This document shows, one piece after another, positions 53,630 to 63,100 of a stretch of 64,000 bases of DNA; the stretch's first letter is position 1, and each line of letters begins with the position of its first letter. The DNA lies in the NCBI GenBank assembly GCA_963722555.1, contig CAVRNQ010000006.1, forward strand, positions 930,001 to 994,000, given 5' to 3'. The position numbers and the translations under genes were made by a program. The stretch comes from Bog-366 sp963722555. Its GTDB lineage: Bacteria > Acidobacteriota > Terriglobia > UBA7540. Under the pieces are notes generated by a model that saw nothing but the letters and a program-made list of their open reading frames with translations, searched no databases and was not told the DNA's origin.

Positions 53630-53816
53630 ATGACCAACAGCGAGAGGTTCTTGAAAACCATCAATTGGGAGCCTCCCGACCGGCTCATGACCTACGACAT
53701 TGTTGATTGGATCTTCCAGTGAAGTGCATGACCTGGTTCCCATGGAAAACGCGCTCCGGATGTACCAGACCGTTCAGCGTTACGGTAAGTACCCGATCAA
53801 TGTTTCGCGGGACTGA
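53630..53816 (+). pseudogene. Uroporphyrinogen decarboxylase-family pseudogene with a large internal deletion
   Basis: ATG 53630 opens MTNSERFLKTINWEPPDRLM and stops at 53720-53722 after 30 residues; this is the usual N-terminus of the family. In another frame from 53721, 31 codons read EVHDLVPMENALRMYQTVQR then YGKYPINVSRD up to TGA 53814. That is the C-terminal end of the same family; compare ENYDYVVRLVRERGKYPLHL in the gene at 67. Roughly 300 codons between the two ends are gone and the frame is shifted, so no working enzyme can be made. Confidence 0.8.
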
Positions 53817-53894
53817 GGCGGGCAAAGATAGCACTCCGCGCACAGCGCCGCGCCTAAGCCCGCTCACGAGAATCTCAAATGAGGTTGTGCTCAC

Positions 53895-56213
53895 ATGAAC
53901 ACCATGAACCGACGCCATTTCTTTCAAGTCTCCGGGGCGTCGTGGTTGCTCGGTGGCCTCAAGCTGGCGGGTGCCCTGCGCCCTGGGACAATCACCCGCA
54001 CAGAGAAATCCGTCACGGTTGCCGGGAGCAACTTCACCTGGGAATGGCTGCGGGAAGGAGACCGCTTCCGATTTCTCGACGCCGAAGGCCGCCCGACTGC
54101 CACCGGGGTGCTGCAACCGGCCGTCGTGGTCCAGCCGGTAGGGCAGCACGGGGCGAGGCGCTCGACGGCGGGGAAGTTGGCGGGCTTTGAGGTCCAGGGC
54201 AACCGCGTGAGGTGGGCCTATGAGGGCGTCAACGGCTCCGCCAAATCATCGGTCGCCTGGCGGTTTGACGAACAGGGGCCGTGGGTAGAACCTGTCATCT
54301 ACGAGACGACTGCTGCGGAGGACGTCGTCAGCCTGCACTATTTCGCGGAAGCAGCCAGCGACGGCCTGAAACCCGCCCTCGAAACCGGCGGCTTGGTGCT
54401 GCCGGGAATCTGTGAAGCTCCGGCAGTTAGCCCCCTCACGGGCGACGGCCTGGGTTGGGAGCTGACCAGTTGGTTGGGGCGGGGCGCCACGGGGGGCGCG
54501 GGCCTGCTGCAACAATGGGGTTTGCCGGCCCATTATTTCTGTGGTTTTCGCAGCAACCAGCCCGCCAGCGCCGAGGGATCACCTGCCCAGAGTCTTTCTG
54601 GGGCTTTCTGTTGCGGCCTCGCCGACCTCCCCAATGGCGATCTCTTCCTAAAGCAGAAGGGCGGTCGTGCCAGCCTGGTGGTTGACCTGCGTGGCGATCT
54701 GTGGGGGCACTGGCGCGGCCCCCAGCGTTTTACGCTGGGCCCCACTTTGTTCTGGGCCTTTGGCCCCAACTACTACGAGGCTATCCGGCAATATTACCTG
54801 GGGCTGTTGCATTCCGGGGTCATCCGCAGGAAGACGAATTCTGCCCGGAAGAACGCCGCGGCGCTCACACCCCAGTGGTGCACCTGGGGTGAACAAGTGG
54901 CCCGCGGTAAGGAGGGCAACAAGCTCGACGAAGCCGCCTTGACGGAGATGTACGAGGAGCTCAGGGCCTCTGGCCTCGAGGCCGGCATGTTCTCGATCGA
55001 CGACAAATGGGAAGGGCGCTACGGCAACCTCGAACATTCGGCGGAGCGGTTCCCGCACTTTGAAGAATTCCTTGAACGGGTGCGGGCTGACGGCTATCGC
55101 CTGGGTCTTTGGGCGGCCTTCATGCGTTGTGAAGATCCCGCCGAACTCGGCTTGACTCCTGCCCAGATGTTGCACCGGACTGACGGCCAGCCTTACCTCG
55201 CGGGCGACGAGTCGGCGAAATACTACATCCTGGACTTTACGCGTCCGGAAGTGGCGAGCGTGATTCGTGACCGGGCCAAGAGATTCGTGCGGCGGTACCG
55301 GCCAGAGCTGGTTAAGTTCGATTTTGGCTACGAGATTCCGGCGTTGGATATGGCGGCGCCACACGACCTGATCTGGGCTGGCGAGCGGCTCCTCTGGAAA
55401 GGCCTGGAGGTCGTGGTGACAGCCCTGCGCGAGGAGAATCCCGACATCGTTGTCATGTACTACGAGTTGTCACCGCTGTTCACGGGCTACTTCGATCTGC
55501 ACAGCCCGGATGACCTTTTCATGGCGACCGGCGAATTTGATCTGGAAGCGAACCGGAGATTTTTCTTCAGCAGCCTGTGCGGCGAAATCGGCATGCCCAC
55601 TTATGGTTCGTCAGGATATGACTGGGTGAGCCAGCCGGAAATCTGGTTTGACTCTGTCGTGGTCGGAACCTTGGGGAGTTTGGGAGCGTTCGACGGGGCG
55701 AAGGTAGCTGACCCTGGCGCCAGTCCGGAACGTCTGGCAAAGTACAACGGCTTGACCCACCTGGTTCGGCCGGCCAACGTGTTCAGCGTCACTCCCCTGG
55801 ATGCCGTGTACGAAGCCCCGACGCGCGGCGCCCACGCTTCTTCCTGGGCCCGCTGGGAAAACGGTGAGGTTGTCTTGTTGGCGCTTCGCCAGCGGCGACT
55901 GGATGGGAACCCAGGGACTGGGAAGTTCCGCGAGCTTGTCAGCACGGACACGTCGGTGGTGGTGGCTTCCCGAACCGAGGACGGCATCGCCGGTTGCGCA
56001 AAGCTCGGCATCGTCCCCTATGGCGATGGCCAGTTGACCCTCCGGCGTCAGTCCCGGCTGTCCACGCATGCCGAGGTAACCGAACATTGCTTCGGAGGCA
56101 TGTTCACGAAGAGCCGGGTTGAGATCCACGATGGAGCCCTCACCCTTCCTCTGCAGCAACGCGGCGCCGGCGGCGCGCCGGTCGAATGGCTGGAAGTGGA
56201 GATTCAATCCTAG
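53895..56213 (+). CDS. Tat-exported GH36-like alpha-galactosidase-type glycosidase
   Basis: 772 residues. Twin-arginine leader (NRRHFFQVSGASWLLGG), an N-terminal beta domain to about residue 300, then a clan-D barrel: WCTWGEQV, GMFSIDDKWEGRYGNLEHS, GYRLGLWAAFMRCEDP and LVKFDFGYEIP, where Asp476 is the probable nucleophile. A C-terminal beta domain ends the protein. It would hydrolyse an alpha-galactoside or alpha-N-acetylgalactosaminide in the periplasm; substrate is inferred. GAGG lies about 10 bases before the ATG. The dispersed 213-bp repeat follows its stop. Confidence 0.83.
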   Translation: MNTMNRRHFFQVSGASWLLGGLKLAGALRPGTITRTEKSVTVAGSNFTWEWLREGDRFRFLDAEGRPTATGVLQPAVVVQPVGQHGARRSTAGKLAGFEVQGNRVRWAYEGVNGSAKSSVAWRFDEQGPWVEPVIYETTAAEDVVSLHYFAEAASDGLKPALETGGLVLPGICEAPAVSPLTGDGLGWELTSWLGRGATGGAGLLQQWGLPAHYFCGFRSNQPASAEGSPAQSLSGAFCCGLADLPNGDLFLKQKGGRASLVVDLRGDLWGHWRGPQRFTLGPTLFWAFGPNYYEAIRQYYLGLLHSGVIRRKTNSARKNAAALTPQWCTWGEQVARGKEGNKLDEAALTEMYEELRASGLEAGMFSIDDKWEGRYGNLEHSAERFPHFEEFLERVRADGYRLGLWAAFMRCEDPAELGLTPAQMLHRTDGQPYLAGDESAKYYILDFTRPEVASVIRDRAKRFVRRYRPELVKFDFGYEIPALDMAAPHDLIWAGERLLWKGLEVVVTALREENPDIVVMYYELSPLFTGYFDLHSPDDLFMATGEFDLEANRRFFFSSLCGEIGMPTYGSSGYDWVSQPEIWFDSVVVGTLGSLGAFDGAKVADPGASPERLAKYNGLTHLVRPANVFSVTPLDAVYEAPTRGAHASSWARWENGEVVLLALRQRRLDGNPGTGKFRELVSTDTSVVVASRTEDGIAGCAKLGIVPYGDGQLTLRRQSRLSTHAEVTEHCFGGMFTKSRVEIHDGALTLPLQQRGAGGAPVEWLEVEIQS

Positions 56214-56234
56214 TCTCCCGTCCCGGCTAATTGT

Positions 56235-56447
56235 TTACCATGAGGGTTCCGTTTTAAGCATCAGGAGATCGGCGACCTTCAGACTCAGCGAACCGGCTCA
56301 TCTTGCCACCTCACTCTGCCGATAACCGATACGGGGAAGTGTGTCACGGGCGCAGGTGGAATCGGGAGATCGTGTGATGGGGCGATGGAGCGTTTGGGTG
56401 ATGGAGCGATCGGGCGTTTGAGCGGTGGGGTGATTTGATGCCCGCGC
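56235..56447. repeat. Dispersed ~213-bp repeat, copy 2
   Basis: Matches 7286-7498 in the same orientation, from TTACCATGAGGG through GATACGGGGAAGTGTGTCAC and the GATGGAGCGAT-rich part to TGATTTGATGCCCGC. It starts 22 bases after the GH36-like stop codon. No coding function is evident. Confidence 0.85.
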
Positions 56448-56528
56448 CTCGTTCTTATCCCCTGCTGGATTGTAACCCCCAGAGGATGCTGAAAAAGGCT
56501 CCCGGCAAGGTCATCTGTGAGCCCTTCG

Positions 56529-56870
56529 CTGTCATCCTGAGCGGAGCGAAGGACGCCGGCAGTTCGCGGGGGGATTGGCCAACAGAGTAAACTACGGGGG
56601 TTCTTCGCCCAAAATGCGGGCTCAGAATGACAGCCAAGCGATGGTGAATCGAAATGACTTACGCATCGAGTTTCTGGAGAGCGAAGCGAAGGACCCCGGC
56701 AGTTCGCGGGGGGTTGGCGAACAGAGTAAACTACGGGGGTTCTTCGCCCAAAATGCGGGCTCAGAATGACAGCGCAAGCGATGCTGAATTTAAATGACTT
56801 ATGCGTCGAGTTTCTGCAGAGTCCTTCGGTGTCATCCTGAGCGCAGCGAAGGATCTGGCTCTGCCAGCTC
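56529..56870. repeat. Repeat island with a 140-bp tandem duplication and REP-like modules
   Basis: Two head-to-tail copies of a 140-base unit (56551-56690 and 56691 to about 56823). Each runs from GGACSCCGGCAGTTCGCGGG through AACAGAGTAAACTACGGGGG and TGCGGGCTCAGAATGACAGC to GAGTTTCTGSAGAG. REP-like GTCATCCTGAGCGSAGCGAAGGA modules flank both sides (56530 and 56830). This, with the repeat at 56235, fills most of the 912-base gap 56214-57125, in which no gene is supported. Confidence 0.85.
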
Positions 56871-57125
56871 AGGGTAAACTCTGCGAGGGATCTGACGAGA
56901 TGGACCCCCGCCTGCGCGGGGGTGACGACGCAAAAACGTGTGCGCCCGTTTTCTCCACACCTGTGTGTGCGTCCTGGCCTCGGCGGACACACGGATCCGC
57001 CCCTACACGTGCGCCCTGGGGTGCCCTGGACCGAAAACCCGGCTGGAGCGTTGAACGCTGAGGCGGTCAGAGGCGTATGTTATTGGCGGGTGGGCGATAT
57101 TTCAATCCCCGCCCCCGCGCGGGGG

Positions 57126-59852
57126 TTACGGCGCGGGGTGAGCAGGTGGACGGACGGAGAACATCAGGCCTTCCATGGGGAAGGGCGGGGTCTGGTCGGC
57201 GGTGGGATTCTCCTGCTTGATGCGCAGGATTTCCTTCAGCTCCGCGACAGATTTCTCTTTCTCGCCCATCGCCTTGTAGACGCCTGCCAACGTCTGGTGC
57301 GCCTCTGCCATCTCAGGCCACAAGCGCAGAGCGGCATTCAGGTGTGCAAGCGCGGAGGGGTAATCCTTGCGCAGATAGTCAATCGTCCCCGCCAGAGACT
57401 GCACGTAAACATCGTCCGGAGTCAATCGCAGCGCCTGGGAGATTGCACTCTGCGCTTCTTCGACATTCTCGCGACTGCCGTTCACGATGGCCAACGCCAG
57501 GTAGTAGTAGCTGATGCCGTTGTCGGCTCCCAGGGCGATGGCGTTTTCAAGCACTGGCTTGGCCTCCTCGGAACGCAGACGGATGGCCAGGGTGATGCCC
57601 TGAACCAGGTAAGGCAGGGACCACTCCGGCCAGCGCGACTGGATTTGCGCGAGGATGCGCAAGGTGTCGTCGTGCTGGCGGATCATTTCATAAGCCATAG
57701 CGTGAATCAATTGCAGTTCCGGCGAGTCCGGGATGGCTTGGTTGGCTTGCTTGAGAAACCGGAGCGCCTGCTGATACTGCTTGTGCTTGATCAGGAATAT
57801 GGCGCCCTGGAAATAAAGATCGGCGCGGGTGGGGGCAGCGGCAAAGCCGCGGTTCAGGGCCCGGGCGGCTTCCTCCGGCTGATTGAGGGCGTCCAAGATC
57901 TGGGCGCGCAGCAAGAAGTAGTCTCCCTTTTGTTGCGCGAGAGGGGTTTCGTCAAGGACCTGCAATCCCGCCTCCGGGCCGGCGGCGTGGAAGGAGGCAG
58001 TCGCCAGATCCAGGCGGACGTCGGCGGCGGAGGGGTTAGCGGCTGAGGCAGGTTCGAGGAATTCTCGCGCGGCCGCATAGAGCTCATAATCGAGAAGGGT
58101 TTTTCCGCAACTAGCGAGGAGAGTGGCGTCGGAAGTCAGTTTGCGGGCGGCGCGGAAGGATTCCAGGGCCTCGTCGGTCTTCCCCTCGCGCAGGAGCGCA
58201 TTACCTAATCGCACGCGCAGGCCGGGGTCCTCGGGCCGGGTGGTGATCGTCCGCCGCAGGTTCGTCATGTACTGGGCGTATTGCTCCTCCGGAGGGAGTT
58301 TCAAGTACTGAAACAGCCCGCCATACGGGCGCCGGCGCACCTCTTCCGGCTCCAGGCTCCGGAAGGCGGCGAGGACCTTCTCCGCTTCCTCTTTGCGATT
58401 CAACCGCACCAGGACGCGACTGTAGTGGGTCAGAACCTTATCGTCTTTGGGCGCGAGTTCCATGGCGCGCTCGAGAACCTTGGCAGCCTCCTCAAATTGT
58501 CCCAGGCGTGTGTAGTCTACCCCCAGTGCGTCAAGGGCGCGGTAGTCATCAGGTTCCTTCGCGACAACGATCTTCAAGTCCTCCACCGATTCCGCTGTCT
58601 TGCCCAGTTGGTAGGCGAGCACGGCGCGCGCGTAGCGGGCGGCATTGAACTTGGGGTCGATTGCAAGCGCCCGGTTGAGGTGCTCGAGGGCCTTGTCCGG
58701 CTCCCGCACTGTCTCCGCGATGGCGAGATCGTAAAGCCCGCGGGCATCCTTCGGATATTTCTGGACATACCAGCGGAGGTCCACCAGGGCTTCATCGAGC
58801 CGGGCGGTGCGCGTCAGGCAGAAGCCGCGTTCGCGGCGTGCCACGTCCTCGTGGGGCTTCAGTTTGAGGTACTCGTCGATGGCACTGGCCGCGTCGGCAT
58901 AGAAGCCGATATTCTGGCTGGCCATTGCCAGGGCATAGAGGATGTCGGTGCGTTCCGGAGCGGCATTGTGGGCCTGCCAAAGCGGGATGACGGCCTCCTC
59001 CTCGTGGCCTTTTGCCGTGTAGACGTTGGCGAGGTTATAGAGGCAGTCCGCGTCGTTGGGCCGCTGATTCAGAGCGACGCCATAGACCTCCCGGGCGCGG
59101 TCGAGGTGGCCGGCGCGCTGGGCGGCCAGCCCCAGGTTGTAGAGGATGTCGAAATTGGTGGGCGCCATCTCCAGGGCGTGCGCGAAGGATTTCTCCGCCG
59201 CGTCAAAGAGCTTCCAATCCGCGTAGATCATGCCCGCGGAGAAGGGAATGCGCGAGTCTTCGCCGGCGTTCCTCTCGACTCCTTCCAGGAGTTCCTGCGC
59301 GGCTTGCGCTTGGCCGGTCAGGTGCAGCGCTTGCGCGTGCAGTATGGCAACGGCCGGCGTGGCTTGGTCCTGCGGCGGCAGGCGCTGGAGATACTTCGTG
59401 GCCTCAGCGCCCTGTTTTGCCTCGATACTCAGGCGCGCCAGTTGCAGGTTGGCATTGGCATGGTTAGGTTGAGCAGCTACCACTTTGAGAAAAGTGGTGC
59501 GTGCCAGCTCCGTCTTACCCTGCGCCAGGTAATGATTTCCAAGGTTGTTGAGCACGGCGGGCGAGCCCGGCGCGAGCGCCAGGGCCTGCTGGTAAGCCTT
59601 CTCCGCCTCAGCATAGCGCTTCTGGGCATCCAGGACGACGCCGAGCAGGCTAAGCGCCGCGGGGTCGCGAGGCGCTTGCTGCAAAGCCGCTCGCAGAGTC
59701 CGTTCGGCCTGGGCGACGTTGCCTTGTTGGAAATCCGACGCGGCTTGGTGCAACACACTGCGGGGAACCTCGCTGGGCGGGGATTGCCCGCTGAGGCCGC
59801 CGGGGTGGAAGAATATGGCGGTTAAGATGACGAGGATGAGCCAGTGACGCAT
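57126..59852 (-). CDS. Large secreted TPR protein
   Basis: 908 residues from ATG 59852 (a TTG at 59864 adds four). Signal peptide (RHWLILVILTAIFFHPGGLSGQ) and then more than twenty tetratricopeptide repeats to the C-terminus, such as AERTLRAALQQAPRDPAALS, AEKAYQQALALAPGSPAVLN and ALAHLNAALRLWPEMAEAHQ. No enzymatic domain was found. Probably a periplasmic scaffold or outer-membrane lipoprotein-free assembly factor. It lies downstream of the second TonB receptor on the same strand, behind that gene's terminator. Confidence 0.88.
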   Translation of the reverse strand: MRHWLILVILTAIFFHPGGLSGQSPPSEVPRSVLHQAASDFQQGNVAQAERTLRAALQQAPRDPAALSLLGVVLDAQKRYAEAEKAYQQALALAPGSPAVLNNLGNHYLAQGKTELARTTFLKVVAAQPNHANANLQLARLSIEAKQGAEATKYLQRLPPQDQATPAVAILHAQALHLTGQAQAAQELLEGVERNAGEDSRIPFSAGMIYADWKLFDAAEKSFAHALEMAPTNFDILYNLGLAAQRAGHLDRAREVYGVALNQRPNDADCLYNLANVYTAKGHEEEAVIPLWQAHNAAPERTDILYALAMASQNIGFYADAASAIDEYLKLKPHEDVARRERGFCLTRTARLDEALVDLRWYVQKYPKDARGLYDLAIAETVREPDKALEHLNRALAIDPKFNAARYARAVLAYQLGKTAESVEDLKIVVAKEPDDYRALDALGVDYTRLGQFEEAAKVLERAMELAPKDDKVLTHYSRVLVRLNRKEEAEKVLAAFRSLEPEEVRRRPYGGLFQYLKLPPEEQYAQYMTNLRRTITTRPEDPGLRVRLGNALLREGKTDEALESFRAARKLTSDATLLASCGKTLLDYELYAAAREFLEPASAANPSAADVRLDLATASFHAAGPEAGLQVLDETPLAQQKGDYFLLRAQILDALNQPEEAARALNRGFAAAPTRADLYFQGAIFLIKHKQYQQALRFLKQANQAIPDSPELQLIHAMAYEMIRQHDDTLRILAQIQSRWPEWSLPYLVQGITLAIRLRSEEAKPVLENAIALGADNGISYYYLALAIVNGSRENVEEAQSAISQALRLTPDDVYVQSLAGTIDYLRKDYPSALAHLNAALRLWPEMAEAHQTLAGVYKAMGEKEKSVAELKEILRIKQENPTADQTPPFPMEGLMFSVRPPAHPAP

Positions 59853-59864
59853 AAGGCCGGACAA

Positions 59865-60061
59865 GTGCGACGGGCCGGCTGGGACGAAACCGACGGTGAC
59901 TATTCTATCTCACCCCGCGTCTTGGCTGGGAGGACAAGTGTAGGGTCTCCCAATTAGGTGGACGGTGCACCGCCGCCCTCCCGGCGGCGTTCTGCCGGCA
60001 GGATGCCGGCGCTACGCCCGGCGGATTGTCGCCGCGTGTCGGGGACACGACACAGGTTGCC
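59865..60061. other. Intergenic stretch with short palindromes
   Basis: About 200 bases with a GGCGGCGTTCTGCCGGCAGG...GCCGGC type inverted repeat near 59980-60015. No gene is supported; a promoter for the TPR gene presumably lies here. Confidence 0.4.
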
Positions 60062-60094
60062 AAACAAAAAGGGAGGGGCAGGGGGCCCCTCCCT
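60062..60094 (-). terminator. Rho-independent terminator after the second TonB receptor
   Basis: On the minus strand, stem AGGGAGGGGC/GCCCCTCCCT (60094-60070) with a short C/T loop is followed by TTTTT (60070-60066). It lies 22 bases after the receptor stop codon. Confidence 0.9.
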
Positions 60095-60116
60095 GGAGAC
60101 TTACAGCCAGATGGTC

Positions 60117-63100
60117 TTAGAAGTAGATCTTTAGAGCCATCTGGACTTCGCGCGGTGAATTGACTTGGCTCTGGACGTTCCCAAAGCCGCCCGCGTTGAA
60201 GGTGGTAGCGATGTTGCCGAATTGCGGGTGGTTGAGCGCGTTAAAGGACTCCACCCGGAATTCCAACTTGGAACCTTCGCGCATCTTGTTCAAAGAGATT
60301 TCCTTGAACACCGAGAGTGCCGCGTTCCTGGTTCCCGGCAGACGCACGTTGGGTTCCATGCGTGGCGCGTTGCCAATCGTCCAGTTGGGGGGCACCCAAA
60401 GGGCGGTATTGGGATTCGCGAAGTAGCCATCCGTGAACCATTTCGACTTGGGGTTGACTATGAGCGGGCCAGTCTGGTTGGGTTCATCAGCCGCGTAAGT
60501 GGCCGGGGCCACCCCACCGCTGAGGCCGATATGGATGGGCTGGCCGTTGTCAAAGCGCCAAATGCCATTGGTCTGCCAGCCGCCCAGGATGGCATTCACA
60601 TAGGGATTCCAACTGCCACCCCACCTCTTGCCTTTTCCGATGGGGAGGGTATAGAGGTAGCCGAATTGGAAGACTTGCGGAATATCCCATTCGGAAAGCG
60701 CCCGCTCCAGTTTCAGGTTGTTGGGGTCGCGCAATTGGCCGAATCCGCCCAACCATTCCGTGCTGGTAGAGACCGAGGCGTCGTCGATGGACTTGGAGAT
60801 GGTGTAGGTGACCAGCATGGCCAGCCCATTCGACATGCGTTTCTCAACCTTTAACTGGTAGGCATTGTAAATGGAGTTCGCCCAGGGGGGATTAGGCTGA
60901 CTGATGCCGGAGAACTGTGGGAATGGCCGGATGAGTTGCGAGGCCGAAATCGTGGGGCCCGTCATTCCCGAACCCGGGGTGGTGATAATTCCATAGTAAG
61001 GGTTGGGAACATACGTGCCGAGAGCGGTTCGCAGGTCGCTGTCGGTGGCCTCCTTCTCGACCCAGGTTCCGAAGTGGTTCATGTCACCGGCGTAGTGGTA
61101 GTACAGGTGCGTGCCCTTGGTACCGACATAGTTCATGTCAATCAGCCAATTGCCGGACACTTGGCGCTGGAAGCCGAAACTCCACGTCTGGGTATAGGGT
61201 GGGATGTTCGCGTTACGCTCCGGTTCGTTAATGCCGGCGCCGAGGTTGGTGAGGTTGCCGAGCGAGGAACCCGTGGGGAGCAAGGGTCCGCCCGGGTAGG
61301 GATCGCTGAAGCGCGCCCAGGGGGTGACGCCGTCACCGTTCATGGTCGTGTTCCAGCCCGTGGTGGACAGGAAGCCCTCGCCGCCAACCGGTCCCGCCCC
61401 TGTGGTGCCCCATTGGGTGGGGTTATAGAAAAGGCCGTACCCCGCACGAAGCACCGTGCTGTTGTCGAGCTTGTAAGCAAGGCTCAGGCGTGGCCCGATG
61501 TCCCGGTAATACGTATCCACGGGGTGGCGCTGCTTGTCGCTCAAGAAGATCAAACCGCCTACAGGACTTGTCACATTCGGCAGGGGAAGCGCGGAAGGCC
61601 ACGAGGCGGCATCCACAGCCGCGGGATGGATGGGGATGGGCATGGTGGGATCGAGCCAGGACCCGCGGTTGTAACGCTCCGTGCGTGGAATCTCCAGGTC
61701 ATAACGCAGGCCGGCGTTGACGGTAAGCTTGTCGGTGGCGCGCCAGTTGTCCTGGATGAACCCGCCCCAGCGGTAGTTCTGTGTGCTGAAGTGAGAATCG
61801 ATCTCGTACTGACCCCACTGGTTGGGGCTCCCTGTACCCGTGAGGAAACTGGCTAGGGCGTCGCCGCCACCCCACCAGGGATACTGGGAAGTGCTGTATT
61901 GGTCGTAAACCTCCAACCCCTCGGAAGGTCCGACCTGGAACCAGTTCATCTGGTTTTCACGCCACTCGCCGCCCGTCTTGATTTCATGCCGGCCCTTCAC
62001 GTGCGTGAGGGTGGCCAGCAAGTGGTAAACCTGGTTGCCGTTCTTGTAAACCGACCAAGCCTGGGCGCCGATCGCTTCCCCCCCGGCCGCAGTGGCATAA
62101 CCGCCGTAGAGGTCGATGACGGGCGCACCAATGATACCGGAGTCGATCATGTAGGCGGGAAGGCCGAGAGTGGTAATGGGGTCGAAGTTGGGATAGTCCT
62201 GGGCAATTCCCTTGGTGTCCGAAAGGCCACGGGTGAAACCCACCGACACATTGAAAAGCGTGTTGGGGCTGAAGGTGTGGTTGAGGCTCATTGCCACTGA
62301 CCGTGCGCCGCCCACCCCAGGCCCCTGCGTGCAGGGATCAAGCGCGTTCCCGAAGCAGTTCATCCCATGGTAAGGGCCCTGGGCATAGGAGCCGCGGGCG
62401 TTGAAAGCGGTCTTTTCGGTGAAGCGTTGGTCGATGCGGACGTCAAACTGGTCATTGCCGCCGGAGTTGATGCCTGAGGCGGACCAGTTGTTATAGGGGT
62501 CATACTGTGAGGTCCCGACGTTGACGTTGGGCGCCGGAAAATACTGGATCATCTTGGACGCCACGGGGTCGATCAGGTTGCCCGCCACGGGCGCCAGTTG
62601 ATATCCGGTTCCGGTGAGATTGGGATTACCGGCGCTGATGAACGTGCCCAGGTTGTTGAACGGGATGGGCGTCTGGAGCTCCCGTCCAGTTCCGGCAACA
62701 TAGACTCCGGAATAGGGATCCCAGAGTTGGCCGTCACCATTCGAGCAGATCCCCTGCGCGTCAAACGTTCCACTCTGCCGCGCGCACAGTTCCCTGAAGT
62801 CGCCTATCTTCTCGGCGGCGTCAGGAACGCCGGCGTTGTGGGTTTGCCCGGAGTGCTCACGCGTGGCATCCCAGTCCACAAAGAAGAAAGTCTTGTCCTT
62901 CTTGATGGGCCCGCCGAATGTGAGGCCATATTGGTTGCGCCGCAGGGGAGGAATCTTGCCCCCGGCCTGGTTGCTGAACCAGTTGTTGGCATCCAGCTTG
63001 TCGTTGCGGAGGAACTCGTAAACGCTGCCGTGGTAAGCGTTGGTTCCCGAGCGGAGCACCATGTTGATGTAGGTGTTGCCCGTGAACCCTTCTTCCGCCG

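Noticed and set aside
56551..56823. Possible CRISPR-like direct repeats
   Set aside because: Only two units of 140 bases with no unique spacers and no cas genes; this is a tandem duplication.
58281..59825. A 514-codon plus-strand open frame
   Set aside because: Antisense shadow of the large TPR protein; its repetitive look reflects the TPR repeats on the other strand.
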